Positions 34,258 through 43,196 of a stretch of DNA of 64,000 nt are shown here, piece after piece; within the stretch, counting starts at the first letter, position 1, and each line of letters starts with the position of its first letter. The notes below the pieces were generated by a model. It was not told the DNA's origin, did not search any database, and saw only the letters and a list, made by a program, of their open reading frames with translations. Source of the DNA: Sphingomonas sp. PAMC26645 (GTDB lineage: Bacteria > Pseudomonadota > Alphaproteobacteria > Sphingomonadales > Sphingomonadaceae). A program made the position numbers and the translations under genes. The stretch covers positions 3,075,001 through 3,139,000 of the forward strand of contig NZ_CP039249.1 of the NCBI RefSeq assembly GCF_004795835.1, read 5' to 3'.

Positions 34258-34451
34258 CCGTCGGCCGGCAGCTCGGTCGCCCCGCAAAGTCGCTGTCACG
34301 GGAGGAGGCAGACGCATATTTGGGCCCGTTGGCGATGTGGATCGCGGACAACGGGCCGGCCTCCAATGAGTGGACGAAGAAGACGCTGGGCTGGACGCGC
34401 GACCTGGTCGGTATCGTGTTCGATATCGAATGTCCGGACTATTCTCGGTAA
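34258..34451 (+). pseudogene. C-terminal remnant of an NAD-dependent epimerase/SDR gene
   Basis: The plus strand reads TVGRQLGRPAKSLSREEADA, then LGPLAMWIADNGPASNEWTK and KTLGWTRDLVGIVFDIECPD before a stop. This matches the C-terminal helix and KTRxLLGWxP motif of SDR epimerases. It has no start and directly abuts the IS1182-type scar, indicating that insertion and deletion destroyed the gene. It is downstream of nothing and upstream of a LysR gene. Confidence 0.65.
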
Positions 34452-34606
34452 GGCTGCGAAGGTGCATGGCGGGTGCGATCGACACGCCTGCCACCGTTCC
34501 CGCAACGGAACGACTAGGGAGAGGCCAACGCCTTGCCGGTTGGCATCAAGTTTCAGGAACACGTCGGTCGGTTTCATGGCTGCCCCTAGTGTTCTATCAT
34601 CGCACG

Positions 34607-35515
34607 ATGAACCTAGCCGGCTTTGACCTGAACCTGTTGAAGGCATTTGATGCCCTGTACGCCGAGCGCCACGTCACTCGTGCCGGTCAGGCCATCGGTC
34701 TGAGCCAGTCGGCCATGAGTGGTGCGCTAACCCGACTACGCGAGGTGTTCGCGGACGAACTGTTCGTACGATCGCCGAACGGGATGCAACCGACGCCACA
34801 CGCTGATGACTTGGCCGGCCCGATCTCGGCGGCGCTCCGCCTCATGCGATCGGTTCTCCAAGGGGATGGCTTTGATCCCGCGACCGTCGATCACGTCGTC
34901 ACGATCGCGATGACCGACTATGCCGCCTTCGTCTTGTTGCCGCGGTTGCTGGCGCGGCTCTCGGTCGCGGCGCCTGGTCTCGATGTGCGGGTGCGCGGAA
35001 TCTTCGGCAAAGACGAAGTCGTCGACCTTCTCGACAGTGGCGAGGCAAACATGGCGATCAGCGTCCCGGTCGACGCCTCGGCTCGCATTCTAACGCGCGT
35101 GCTTCTTCAGGAAGGGTTTGCCTGCATCGCGCGGCCTGGGCACCCGGCCTTTGCGGTAGGGGCTGGCGTTGAGGCCTTCGCTGCAGCTTCTCATCTGCTG
35201 GTGTCGCCCGAAGGCGATCGCATTGGTTTGGTGGACCACAAGCTGGCGGTGCTCGGTCTCGAACGTCGCGTTGTGCTGAGCCTGCCGCAGTTTCTGGTCG
35301 CGCCGTTCGTGATTGCTGAGACCGACCTTGTCGCGACACTAGCCTCTCGGGTCGCCGGGAGGTTTGCAGCGGCCAATCTCGGCGTTGCCGTACACGAGCC
35401 GCCAATTGCTCTGTCGGAGTGGCCGCTGGCGATAATGTGGCATCGTCGGGTTGACGATCATCCCGCCACGGTCTGGCTTCGCGATTGCATCGCTGAGATC
35501 GCCGCCACAGTCTGA
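34607..35515 (+). CDS. LysR-family transcriptional regulator
   Basis: 302 residues from ATG 34607. HTH: FDLNLLKAFDALYAERHVTR, GQAIGLSQSAMSGALTRLRE. The ligand domain (about 90-300) follows the NodD/NagR-like pattern (DHVVTIAMTDYAAFVLLPRL). It lies about 100 bases before an epimerase gene and a DoxX gene on the same strand, a grouping often controlled by the LysR protein. Effector unknown. Confidence 0.92.
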   Translation: MNLAGFDLNLLKAFDALYAERHVTRAGQAIGLSQSAMSGALTRLREVFADELFVRSPNGMQPTPHADDLAGPISAALRLMRSVLQGDGFDPATVDHVVTIAMTDYAAFVLLPRLLARLSVAAPGLDVRVRGIFGKDEVVDLLDSGEANMAISVPVDASARILTRVLLQEGFACIARPGHPAFAVGAGVEAFAAASHLLVSPEGDRIGLVDHKLAVLGLERRVVLSLPQFLVAPFVIAETDLVATLASRVAGRFAAANLGVAVHEPPIALSEWPLAIMWHRRVDDHPATVWLRDCIAEIAATV

Positions 35516-35614
35516 CGCCATCGGCCACGCCGATGACGCAGTATCACGTCTCGCGATTTCACGTGGCTCAGCCGTTCCGCTCTATGCGCTGCACAGAGGC
35601 GATGAGGTGCTGAC

Positions 35615-36505
35615 ATGCGGGTATTGGTAACGGGTGCAACGGGATTGATAGGCGGCGCGGTCACACGCCGGCTGGCAGCGGCGGGACATAGCGTCGTGGG
35701 ACTGGTGCGTTCGGACGCGAGCGCGGCCAAGCTCACCGATCTGGGATATCAGGCTATGCACGGCGACCTTGCTGACCCGGCCAGTGTGGCCAGTGCCGCA
35801 CAGGGGGTCGATGCGGTCGTTCATGCCGCGTCGCCGAGCGATCAGAACATGGCCACCTATGACGTGGCAGCAACACGCGCGATCATCGATGCGCTCCGCG
35901 GCACTTCCAAGCGCTTCGTCTACACTAGCGGCTGTCTGGTTTATGGTCCGACCGGCGACACACCCGCGACCGAGGACAGCCCGTTGCATCCCGTCGAGTT
36001 GGTGCAGTTTCGCCAGGCCCTCGAAGCGGAAATTCTCGGTGCTGTGGCAGATAGCGTCCATCCGGTCGTGATCCGCCCGGCCTGGGTGTACGGCAACCGC
36101 AGCGGCACCGCTATGATGATGTATGACGCGGCCAAGGAGCACGGCGCTGCACGCTACGTCGGCGACGGGCAGAACCGCTGGACGACTGTCCACACCGACG
36201 ATCTGGCGGACCTCTATTTGCTTGCGCTAGAGAAGGCGTCAGCCGCGTCGATCTTCAACGGCGCCCACGGCCCGGCCATCCCGCTGGTCGAGATCGCGCG
36301 GGCTGCGAGCGAGGCCGCGGGCACCGAGGGTAGGGTGGCGGAATGGCCGCTGGATGAGGCACGCCAAGCGCTCTGGGGCTTCGCGGACGCGATCGCATGC
36401 GATCAGCTGGTTTCGGGCGAACTGGCCGAACGTAAGCTTGGCTGGAACCCTTCCCGGCACTCGATCATCGATGAACTGCGCTCCTACGCTGCGGTAGCCG
36501 CCTAG
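35615..36505 (+). CDS. NAD-dependent epimerase/dehydratase (extended SDR)
   Basis: 296 residues. The Rossmann motif VLVTGATGLIGGAVTRRLAA marks NAD(P) binding. The strand DAVVHAASPSD and FVYTSGCLVYG follow the extended SDR pattern; the catalytic Tyr-x-x-x-Lys is not obvious at its usual place (FRQALEAEILG), so activity may be atypical. Likely acts on small carbonyls or sugars; unknown. Same strand as the LysR and DoxX genes. Confidence 0.85.
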   Translation: MRVLVTGATGLIGGAVTRRLAAAGHSVVGLVRSDASAAKLTDLGYQAMHGDLADPASVASAAQGVDAVVHAASPSDQNMATYDVAATRAIIDALRGTSKRFVYTSGCLVYGPTGDTPATEDSPLHPVELVQFRQALEAEILGAVADSVHPVVIRPAWVYGNRSGTAMMMYDAAKEHGAARYVGDGQNRWTTVHTDDLADLYLLALEKASAASIFNGAHGPAIPLVEIARAASEAAGTEGRVAEWPLDEARQALWGFADAIACDQLVSGELAERKLGWNPSRHSIIDELRSYAAVAA

Positions 36506-36555
36506 CCCTGAACTACAGCCTTTCCGACGTCATTAAACGTTGAAGGAGTCCTAGA

Positions 36556-36876
36556 ATGCTGCACAGTATCGCTGCCTGGCTGCTCGTTGTCGCGTTTGTC
36601 GGTGCAGGGCTATTTAATGCGATCGGTAGGCGCGCCACCCAGGATGACTTCGCCCGGTGGGGATACCCGCGTTGGTGGTGTCGCGTGACCGGGGGCGTCG
36701 AAATCGTGGCCGCAGCGCTGATCGCTTTCCCTGCCGGCCGAAGCATCGGAATGGCGCTCGGCGCGATGATCATTGCTGTTGCCGTCGTCACGATCCTGCG
36801 CCGTCGGGAGTTCTCGCATACATTCCCGCTCGGCGTCCTTGCTAGCTTGCTCGTGATTGCGGCGACCACGTCCTGA
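36556..36876 (+). CDS. DoxX-family small membrane protein
   Basis: 106 residues with four predicted membrane helices (SIAAWLLVVAFVGAGLFNAI first, LGAMIIAVAVVTIL third). GAAGGAG precedes the ATG. The pattern ARWGYPRWWCRVTGGVEIVA is that of DoxX/DoxD-like proteins, which sit in the inner membrane and are linked to redox or thiol stress. It probably shares a transcript with the epimerase gene 50 bases upstream. Confidence 0.8.
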   Translation: MLHSIAAWLLVVAFVGAGLFNAIGRRATQDDFARWGYPRWWCRVTGGVEIVAAALIAFPAGRSIGMALGAMIIAVAVVTILRRREFSHTFPLGVLASLLVIAATTS

Positions 36877-37102
36877 TCCACCGATCCACCTCACAAACGA
36901 CAAGTGGCTGAAAGCCCGGAGCGTTCTCAAAGGCATGGTGACACGGGAAAGCGCTTCCCAGCCAAACATAATGCCATCCAACGCGGCGCAACGCGCGGTA
37001 GAGCAGCCTTGAAGTCTAAGCTTTAATTGGCCGGCAAAGCGATTGTCTGCTCCGATGATCCGATGTTCCCGAAGCAGACAATCACCATAATTTATACGAC
37101 CC

Positions 37103-38167
37103 TCAGGCTGCGGGATAGACCGGCATATCGATCCTGTTGACCATGTCGCCCGTAATGAGGTCCTGTATCCGGCGTTCGTTGAGGACAGTGTACGGATAAA
37201 CAGGCGGGATCGCGCTCACGGCATCAAGCCGGGAGACCTGCTCGGCGGACAGCCTGACGTTTGCTGCAGCGAGATTGGCTTCGAGCTGTGCGAGAGTGCG
37301 TGGCCCGATGATCGGTAGCGAGCCTTTCGCAGCGACCCAGGCGATGGCGATCTCGCCGGGAGTTACGCCTGCTTCGTCCGCGACCGCAATCAGCGTGTCC
37401 AGGACCGCTGTACGCTGCGGGCTGTTCTCCGGCTGAAAGCCGGCACCGGCCCACGCCTCGTCGCGCCGGTCCTGCGCCTTGCCAGCACGGTATTTGCCGG
37501 TCAACACACCACCGCCCAAGGGCGAAAAGGCGACAACGCCAAGCCCAAGCGCCTGGGCGGCAGGAATAAGTTCCTGCTCGGTCGCTCGCTGGACGAGGCT
37601 ATGCTCGACCTGAATGCCTGCGATCGGAACGGCACCGCGAAGCTCCGCGATCGTCGCGGCCCGTGCCACCCGCCATGCCGGGAAGTTGGACAGGCCCGCA
37701 TAAAGGATCTTGCCCGCCCGCGTGAGGTCGTCGAAACCGCGCACGATCTCGTCCAGCGGCGTGACGCCGTCCGAGACATGGACCCAGTAAAGGTCGATCC
37801 GATCGGTTTTCAGCCTTTTGAGGCTTGCCTCGACCGACGACACCATCGCCTGCCGGCTATTTCCCGTGACAAGGATGCCGGAGGCGGCGTTCGTCCTCAC
37901 GGCATATTTCGTGGACAGGACGAATTTGTCGCGCCGTCCGGTCAGTAGATCGCCAAGGAACTCCTCGGATTGGCCATCCTGATAGCCATTGGAGCTGTCT
38001 AAAAAGTTGCCGCCCGCACCCGCGTAGGTGTCAAAGATGCGGCGCGCTTCGTCGCGATCGGTGCCATGTCCCCACGCCGTACCGAAGTTGGCAGTGCCGA
38101 GGATGAACTCGGACACGCGCAAGCCCGTGTGCTGGCCGAAGAGTTTGTAGCGTAGGGGATCTTGCAT
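37103..38167 (-). CDS. Aldo/keto reductase
   Basis: 354 residues; ATG 38167 with AAAGGAAA upstream. The catalytic tetrad of AKRs is visible: Asp/Tyr in FLDSSNGYQDGQSEEFLG, Lys in FVLSTKYAV, His in IDLYWVHVSDG. NADPH-binding part VVAFSPLGGGVLTGKYR follows. It should reduce aldehydes or ketones in the cytoplasm. Divergent from a TetR gene with a long inverted repeat between, which points to TetR repression. Confidence 0.93.
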   Translation of the reverse strand: MQDPLRYKLFGQHTGLRVSEFILGTANFGTAWGHGTDRDEARRIFDTYAGAGGNFLDSSNGYQDGQSEEFLGDLLTGRRDKFVLSTKYAVRTNAASGILVTGNSRQAMVSSVEASLKRLKTDRIDLYWVHVSDGVTPLDEIVRGFDDLTRAGKILYAGLSNFPAWRVARAATIAELRGAVPIAGIQVEHSLVQRATEQELIPAAQALGLGVVAFSPLGGGVLTGKYRAGKAQDRRDEAWAGAGFQPENSPQRTAVLDTLIAVADEAGVTPGEIAIAWVAAKGSLPIIGPRTLAQLEANLAAANVRLSAEQVSRLDAVSAIPPVYPYTVLNERRIQDLITGDMVNRIDMPVYPAA

Positions 38168-38200
38168 GGCTGTTTCCTTTATGTAGGAAAGTGACTATCT

Positions 38201-38242
38201 AAGCGGATCAGTGCTACGTATATCCGTAGCGGTGATCCGTTT
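38201..38242. promoter_or_regulatory. Probable TetR operator (long inverted repeat)
   Basis: AAGCGGATCAGTGCTACG, then five bases, then CCGTAGCGGTGATCCGTTT: the arms match at about 15 of 18 places. It lies between the divergent aldo/keto reductase and TetR genes, 15 bases before the TetR start, and could control both. Confidence 0.65.
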
Positions 38243-38256
38243 GTCAAGGGAGCCTC

Positions 38257-38811
38257 ATGCGCGCGGACGCCCGAAAGAACTACAGCCACCTGCTAGCGGT
38301 CGCGCGCGACGTGATCGCCGAGTATGGTGCGGATGCATCGCTGCGTGATATCGCCAGACAGGCGGACGTCGGGTTGGCCACGCTCTATCGGCATTTCCCC
38401 ACCCGCGAGGCGCTGCTGGAGGCGCTGCTGCGCACAAGCCTTGACGTATTGACGCGCAAGGCTGCTGATCTGGGCAGCAGCATGGCGCCCGATGAAGCCT
38501 TGTCACTCTGGCTCCCCGACGCCGTGGCGTTCGTGCGGAGCTATAATGGCGTCGTTGCCGTGATGGCGGCCGCGCTGGACGATTCCAACTCCGCTCTTCA
38601 CGCCTCTTGCACCAGCTTGCGTGCGGCGGGAGCGCGTTTGCTCGAACAGGCTCAGGCCGCAGGGACAGCGCGCAACGATCTCGACGGCACCGATCTTTTC
38701 GGGATCATCGGCGCGCTTGGGTGGCTCGGCGGCCAACCCGCTTTCGCCTCGCGCGCTGATCGCCTGGTCGATATCGTTGTTGCTGGGGCGATCTTGCAGA
38801 CTGGCGAGTAG
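38257..38811 (+). CDS. TetR-family transcriptional repressor
   Basis: 184 residues; ATG 38257 with GGGAG upstream. The HTH is LAVARDVIAEYGADASLRDI, ARQADVGLATLYRHFPTREA, the classic TetR pattern. The C-terminal ligand domain (about 65-184) is of the type with LWLPDAVAFVRSYNGVVAVM. It likely represses the divergent aldo/keto reductase and itself through the inverted repeat next to it. Inducer unknown. Confidence 0.93.
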   Translation: MRADARKNYSHLLAVARDVIAEYGADASLRDIARQADVGLATLYRHFPTREALLEALLRTSLDVLTRKAADLGSSMAPDEALSLWLPDAVAFVRSYNGVVAVMAAALDDSNSALHASCTSLRAAGARLLEQAQAAGTARNDLDGTDLFGIIGALGWLGGQPAFASRADRLVDIVVAGAILQTGE

Positions 38812-38848
38812 AGGCTGAGCGCTCTCCGATCCTTTTGGGGGTTCGCGC

Positions 38849-39712
38849 TCAGGCGGCCTTGACGAAGGCGTCGCGGTGGTCGCGCAGGAAGGTCGGGAAA
38901 TCGTTTGGCGGCTGGCCAGTCAGGCGCTCGATCTCGCAGGTCGGATCGATGTCATGGTGGCCTGCCACCATATCGGAGAACTGCGCGACCAGCCCGTTAG
39001 CCATCCAGCGCGAATTGCCCGTCATGCGCAGGACTGTGCGGAACACCGGCGTGGGCAGGTCGAGGTAGCGCACCTTATGACCCGTCACCTGCGACAGCTG
39101 CGTGGCGGCCTCCGTCATATCGAAGGTCTCCGGCCCGGTTAGGAAATAGGTCGCACGGTTATGCCCGTCCTGTGTCAGAACGGTCGCCGCGACCCGCGCG
39201 ATGTCGCGCGTGTCGACCCACGAAACCGACCCCTTGCCGGCGCCCAGGGGCAGGTAGCCCTTCGCGACCGGTTTCGTGAACCAGAGGAAGTTCTGCATGA
39301 ACGCGGTCGGCATCAGGATCGTCCAGTCAACTCCAGACGCGCGGAGGTGATGATCGATCAGCGCGTGCGATTGCGCCCAGGGGATCCGCGAGCGGACATT
39401 GCAGTCGGAGGCGGAGATCTTGACGATCCGGCCTACCCCGACGCGTTTGGCGGCATCGATCGCCGCTGTCTCTTGCGCGACCTGAGCAGGGGTCGGCGCC
39501 GTGACCAGGAACAGCGTGTCGATGCCAGTCATCGCGGCCGTCAGCGTCTCCGGCCGGTCGAGGTCGCCGAGCACTGCGTCCACGTCATCCTCGTGGAAGC
39601 GGTCGATCTGCTCCTGCTTGCGGGCCATCGCGCGGAACGACGTGCCTGCGTGCTTCAGCAACCGGCAAACCTCGCCACCAATGCCGCCGGTGGCACCTAG
39701 AACCAGGATCAT
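38849..39712 (-). CDS. NmrA-like NAD(P)H-binding protein (atypical SDR)
   Basis: 287 residues. The NAD(P) motif ILVLGATGGIGGEVCRLLKH is at the N-terminus. DVDAVLGDLDRPETLTAAMT and IDTLFLVTAPTPAQ fit NmrA/HSCARG-type proteins, which may act as redox sensors or quinone reductases. No catalytic Tyr-Lys pair is clear. Its ATG overlaps the stop of the MarR gene (39709-39712), so the two are coupled. Confidence 0.88.
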   Translation of the reverse strand: MILVLGATGGIGGEVCRLLKHAGTSFRAMARKQEQIDRFHEDDVDAVLGDLDRPETLTAAMTGIDTLFLVTAPTPAQVAQETAAIDAAKRVGVGRIVKISASDCNVRSRIPWAQSHALIDHHLRASGVDWTILMPTAFMQNFLWFTKPVAKGYLPLGAGKGSVSWVDTRDIARVAATVLTQDGHNRATYFLTGPETFDMTEAATQLSQVTGHKVRYLDLPTPVFRTVLRMTGNSRWMANGLVAQFSDMVAGHHDIDPTCEIERLTGQPPNDFPTFLRDHRDAFVKAA

Positions 39713-40227
39713 AAAAGGGTTTCCTTGAGGGCGTGGGGGAAGAAGGGCAACGCAGCTTCGGCACCTTCGAGCTGCTCAGAGATTACGGTCATCATCTCAC
39801 CCAGCGTGGCGATCGCGGCCTGCAGGCGCTCGTTCCCGATCCGTTCGGCAATTGCTTGATCCAACGGCGCAACCACGTTTTCCGCGCCGGTGACCGCTTT
39901 GAGGCCAGCTGGCGTGAGAACGACCAGCTTGGCGCGTTGGTGGTGAGGATTGCTCTGAAACTCGACCAGCCCACGTTCGGCGAGCACATCGACAATGCGC
40001 TGCACCGCTTGCCGGGTCAGACCCATGTTGCGAGCGATGGAGGCGGTGGGCAACGGCACGGGCGAGTAGCGCAGCGCCGCCAGCACCTGCCACCAGGCAC
40101 TGGTCAGGCCGAGGTGCGCAACCAGCTCGTTCCCGGCGCCGACTAGCCGACCATTCGCCGCAAAGATCGTTAGCGCTAGCTCGCGTACGTTGTTGTTCTG
40201 ATGCTGCAAAAGACAGCCTGTTTTCAA
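39709..40227 (-). CDS. MarR-family transcriptional regulator
   Basis: 172 residues. Winged HTH: STASIARNMGLTRQAVQRIV, DVLAERGLVEFQSNPHHQRA, then KLVVLTPAGLKAV. A 16-base palindrome lies just upstream of the start. It is the first gene of an operon with the NmrA-like gene and likely represses both. No Cys near the HTH to suggest thiol sensing; the only Cys is near the N-terminus (TGCLLQHQ). Confidence 0.9.
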   Translation of the reverse strand: MKTGCLLQHQNNNVRELALTIFAANGRLVGAGNELVAHLGLTSAWWQVLAALRYSPVPLPTASIARNMGLTRQAVQRIVDVLAERGLVEFQSNPHHQRAKLVVLTPAGLKAVTGAENVVAPLDQAIAERIGNERLQAAIATLGEMMTVISEQLEGAEAALPFFPHALKETLL

Positions 40228-40229
40228 TA

Positions 40230-40245
40230 TGACACTATACTGTCA
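40230..40245. promoter_or_regulatory. Palindrome upstream of the MarR operon
   Basis: TGACACTATACTGTCA has perfect TGACA/TGTCA arms around a TATA centre with one mismatched pair. It sits 3 bases before the MarR start codon, so a bound dimer would block transcription or start. Likely autoregulatory operator. Confidence 0.55.
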
Positions 40246-40548
40246 ACCGAGCTTAAGGTTTTTGGTTCCTGGTCGCTGCGCAAATTGGCGCGTGGTGGTG
40301 ACAGAGCCGAACGGTTTTGACCTCCGGCAAAGTCGGATCAGCCGGATGCGCGATTGACCACGTGAGCCGCCTCTGCCGCTTCCCGTTCGGAACGGAACGT
40401 CACGGGAAGCCAGCAGTCGCTTTCAACGGAATACAGGCTCCAACATGCCTTTGTATCTGGCTCCATCCGCACGGCCGGGACGTATGTACGCTTCACCATC
40501 AAGCAATTTTACAAGTACCTAGTCGCCTTGAAAACCTGAAAAAACCGA
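40246..40548. other. Intergenic, no gene seen
   Basis: About 300 bases upstream of the MarR operon. A plus-strand open frame crosses it but has no ribosome site and its composition is that of a shadow. The MarR promoter must lie at the left end. Confidence 0.5.
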
Positions 40549-40773
40549 TCAGCGCAGGTCGCTACCCCGCAGAGCCAATAGGGAGGATCGCAGCGCGACG
40601 ACCCTGTCTAGGCTCGCCGGAGACAGACCGTTCCAGGAAAATGCAGAACGACTTGTTGCCCCCTCGACCCAGATGCGCTCCGCAAGGCCTTCGAGTTCCA
40701 GAACCGATGGGTCACGACCCGTCGCTATGCAATCGACTAGCTGTTGAAGGAACAATCGAGGCGAGCTTTGCAT
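40549..40773 (-). CDS. Small hypothetical protein, 74 residues
   Basis: From ATG 40773: MQSSPRLFLQQLVDCIATGR, then DPSVLELEGLAERIWVEG. The pattern is that of a small helical protein; the frame extends up to 40833. No clear ribosome site. It lies downstream of the ECF sigma gene on the same strand, where an anti-sigma gene would be expected, but it lacks a membrane segment and does not look like one. Low certainty. Confidence 0.4.
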   Translation of the reverse strand: MQSSPRLFLQQLVDCIATGRDPSVLELEGLAERIWVEGATSRSAFSWNGLSPASLDRVVALRSSLLALRGSDLR

Positions 40774-40889
40774 GATTTGCGTGTCCGTGGTGGCATCGCT
40801 GCTTCGCAGGTTATGATGGCGGCGCCATGACACCCAATCCCGTTACTCGAACATGGCTCCACGGCTCCGATACCGTCGGGGTCCGTTGC

Positions 40890-41477
40890 CTAATCGACAC
40901 CAAGGCAGTTCTGAAGCTGCTGAAGGCCACGACGAATCCAGCTTTTCGCGGTACTCGTCGGCACCCCCGCGCGGGCAGCTACCTCCGCATACGTTGCGCC
41001 ACCAAAGAATGCCGTTGCGATTGCATATCGCTGCCGAGGATCCAGCTTGCTCAGGCATTCAACCAGCCTGATGTACTCACCTCTGGCGATCAGGATCGTT
41101 TCTGCGTCCGGCTGCCAATCTAGAATGTCCGGTACCTCGTTTAGCGAGGCTGCCGGCCGGGATGTTTGCGCGCGAAGCCAGTCGATGGAGCGGTTACGCG
41201 CGATAACGGCAAGCCAGCTAATCGGACTGGCCCTGCCCGGCTGCCATGCTCCAGCGCGTCGCCAAATCAGAAGATATACCTCATGCAGCACATCCTCTGC
41301 ATTCGCATGGTTGCCGCAAATACGCAGGCATATCCCGAACAGCTTCGCGTTGGTCAGGCGATAAAGTTCTTTGAACGCATCTCGATCCTCACCGGCGACC
41401 GCCAGCAACGTGGCCGTGAGATGCGCCTGGGCAGCGTCGGAAGATGGAGCACTACGGGATCGTTCCAATTCGCTCAT
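40890..41477 (-). CDS. ECF RNA polymerase sigma factor
   Basis: 195 residues. Region 2: FKELYRLTNAKLFGICLRIC, NAEDVLHEVYLLIWRRAGAW, with SWLAVIARNRSIDWLRAQ. Region 4: LDPRQRYAIATAFFGGATYA, EVAARAGVPTSTAKSWIRRG. This is the SigK-like layout, a group that normally has a membrane anti-sigma gene next door; none is visible. It could be controlled by transcription or an unlinked anti-sigma. The divergent SnoaL-like gene may be a target. Confidence 0.92.
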   Translation of the reverse strand: MSELERSRSAPSSDAAQAHLTATLLAVAGEDRDAFKELYRLTNAKLFGICLRICGNHANAEDVLHEVYLLIWRRAGAWQPGRASPISWLAVIARNRSIDWLRAQTSRPAASLNEVPDILDWQPDAETILIARGEYIRLVECLSKLDPRQRYAIATAFFGGATYAEVAARAGVPTSTAKSWIRRGLQQLQNCLGVD

Positions 41478-41554
41478 CCCGTCAGCCTAAAGCCTTGGCC
41501 TTGTATCTGCTAACGGCCATTCCGCATTCTGGGTATAGGAAGGCCATCACACCG

Positions 41555-41929
41555 ATGACACTACTAGAGCAATATATTGCCGGCTGGCGAGCACATGATG
41601 TGGCTGCGATCCTCGCAACGCTTGCCCCTGATTGCGTCGTCATTGAGAGCTTCGGACCGATCTACCGCGGGCACGATTGGGTAGCACGATGGGTCTCCTC
41701 GTGGCTGGCTGAGGACGGCCACGTGATCGACTGGAAGGTCCATCATTCAGGATCCTCACCCGAGGCTGAGACCGCGGAATGGACTTTCCACTACACGTGG
41801 CGTGGTGACGAAAACACGTTCGACGGTGTGACCATCGCCAAACTGCACGACGGCAAGCTTTCGTATTTACGTGAGTATGCCACAACGGCGAAGCTCTATG
41901 ACTGGCGAGGTGAGTGGCAGAACTTCTGA
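41555..41929 (+). CDS. SnoaL/NTF2-like protein
   Basis: 124 residues from ATG 41555. The cone-shaped alpha+beta pattern is clear: MTLLEQYIAGWRAHDVAAIL at the start helices, DCVVIESFGPIYRGHDWVAR, and closing strands FDGVTIAKLHDGKLSYLREY. Such proteins are small binding or isomerase/cyclase folds with a hydrophobic cavity; ligand unknown. It diverges from the ECF sigma gene across about 77 bases. Confidence 0.82.
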   Translation: MTLLEQYIAGWRAHDVAAILATLAPDCVVIESFGPIYRGHDWVARWVSSWLAEDGHVIDWKVHHSGSSPEAETAEWTFHYTWRGDENTFDGVTIAKLHDGKLSYLREYATTAKLYDWRGEWQNF

Positions 41930-42245
41930 AAGGCGGTGTCATAAATTGGTTTGACGACCTTCCCGCAAACGAACGGCGAGCGAGGCGGCCTAAGCTTTCC
42001 CGAAAGGATCCTTTTCGAGAAAGCAGGGGAACCGCGCGAGGGGCGAAGACCACGCCGTATCGAAATGCGGAGTTCTCAGTCAAAACCCTCTCATAGATTA
42101 ATGACTCGGCGCGAGGTCCCCGGCTGCTAGCGGTCGGGTTTGGTGTCAAAGGCCTGCAAAGGCGCCTCTACGCACGGCTCTGCCAACCCGCCAAAGGGAT
42201 AGCTCGCTTCGGACCGGGTGGATCGGGCCAGGTTCTTCGCGGGAA
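41930..42245. other. Intergenic, no gene seen
   Basis: About 315 bases between the convergent SnoaL-like and exonuclease genes. Open frames are shadows. It may mark the edge between core DNA and the exonuclease block. Confidence 0.45.
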
Positions 42246-43136
42246 TCACCGTTCCTGGAGAAAGCGCGTCCGCGGCGTGACGCGATCGACCGTTGGCCCG
42301 GTAGCCTTCGGGTTCGCCTCCATGCAGTATACGTTGGCGGCCAGCCAGAACCGCTCTGGCTTGAGTGCCTTGTCATCAACCTCCCGCCACCAGACCCTAT
42401 CGCCGCTCGACCAGCGATAGCCCCGCTGTTTCAACAGGTCCTTCACGGAGAAGTCTGCGCCCTTTGCGCTCACGAGCCAGCTTGACTGCGAGCCACGCTC
42501 GATCATCTCCGCCAGTGCCGTGCGGCCATCGGCATTCCGGTGGCGAAGCATCTGGATCAGCGCGTCGACATCCGCCGACGCCCGATGTCCGCAGTGATAG
42601 AACCCGTTCTGGACGAGCAGATAACCCAGGCTCCGGCCATCGAAACCCCGGGCTCTCCAGTCGACCTGCGAGAGCGAACAGGTCCATGCGAGCCTTTTCG
42701 CTTCGGGAAGACGCATCTCGATGAAACTGCGATCGAAGGCCGAATTGTGCGCGACGACGAAACTGGCCGATTGCAGCAACCGCGTCGCCGAGTCCTCGTC
42801 GATCTCCTGACCAGCGAGATCGGCATCGGTTATTCCCGTGAGAGTTCGAATCTCGTCGGTCAATGGCTCGCCTGGGTCCTCGCGCCATTCGAACGCCTGG
42901 TCGATGTCCGTGACGATACCGGCACCGTCATACCTGAACCTGCGCAGCGCCAGTTCTATCACCTTGCCCGTCTTGGCATCGAGGCTCGTCGTCTCGACGT
43001 CGACCGCTACGCCCACGAACGACCCTCGAGCGCAGCCATCCCCGGTCGACCCTTCCCGCAACTTCAGCGGATGCAGAATGCGAACCTCACTACCATTGTT
43101 CGTCGTCCCGGAATCGAGATTGATCTGGCTGGCCAT
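42246..43136 (-). CDS. DnaQ-like 3'-5' exonuclease (DEDDh)
   Basis: 296 residues; ATG 43136 with GGAG upstream. The four acids of DEDDh exonucleases are visible: Asp46 and Glu48 in VAVDVETTSLD, the Asp in VVAHNSAFDRSFIEMR, and the last in CGHRASADVDALIQML (His plus Asp). The C-terminal part (about 200-296) is an extra domain with GYRWSSGDRVWWREVDD, possibly nucleic-acid binding. Such stand-alone exonucleases occur on plasmids and phage islands. It is the last of three minus-strand genes; the other two share a domain. Confidence 0.88.
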   Translation of the reverse strand: MASQINLDSGTTNNGSEVRILHPLKLREGSTGDGCARGSFVGVAVDVETTSLDAKTGKVIELALRRFRYDGAGIVTDIDQAFEWREDPGEPLTDEIRTLTGITDADLAGQEIDEDSATRLLQSASFVVAHNSAFDRSFIEMRLPEAKRLAWTCSLSQVDWRARGFDGRSLGYLLVQNGFYHCGHRASADVDALIQMLRHRNADGRTALAEMIERGSQSSWLVSAKGADFSVKDLLKQRGYRWSSGDRVWWREVDDKALKPERFWLAANVYCMEANPKATGPTVDRVTPRTRFLQER

Positions 43137-43196
43137 GGTGGTCTCCCTGACCCGCTGCCGGGTCGCTGTTTGGATGTGGACTTGGCTAAGCAGCCC

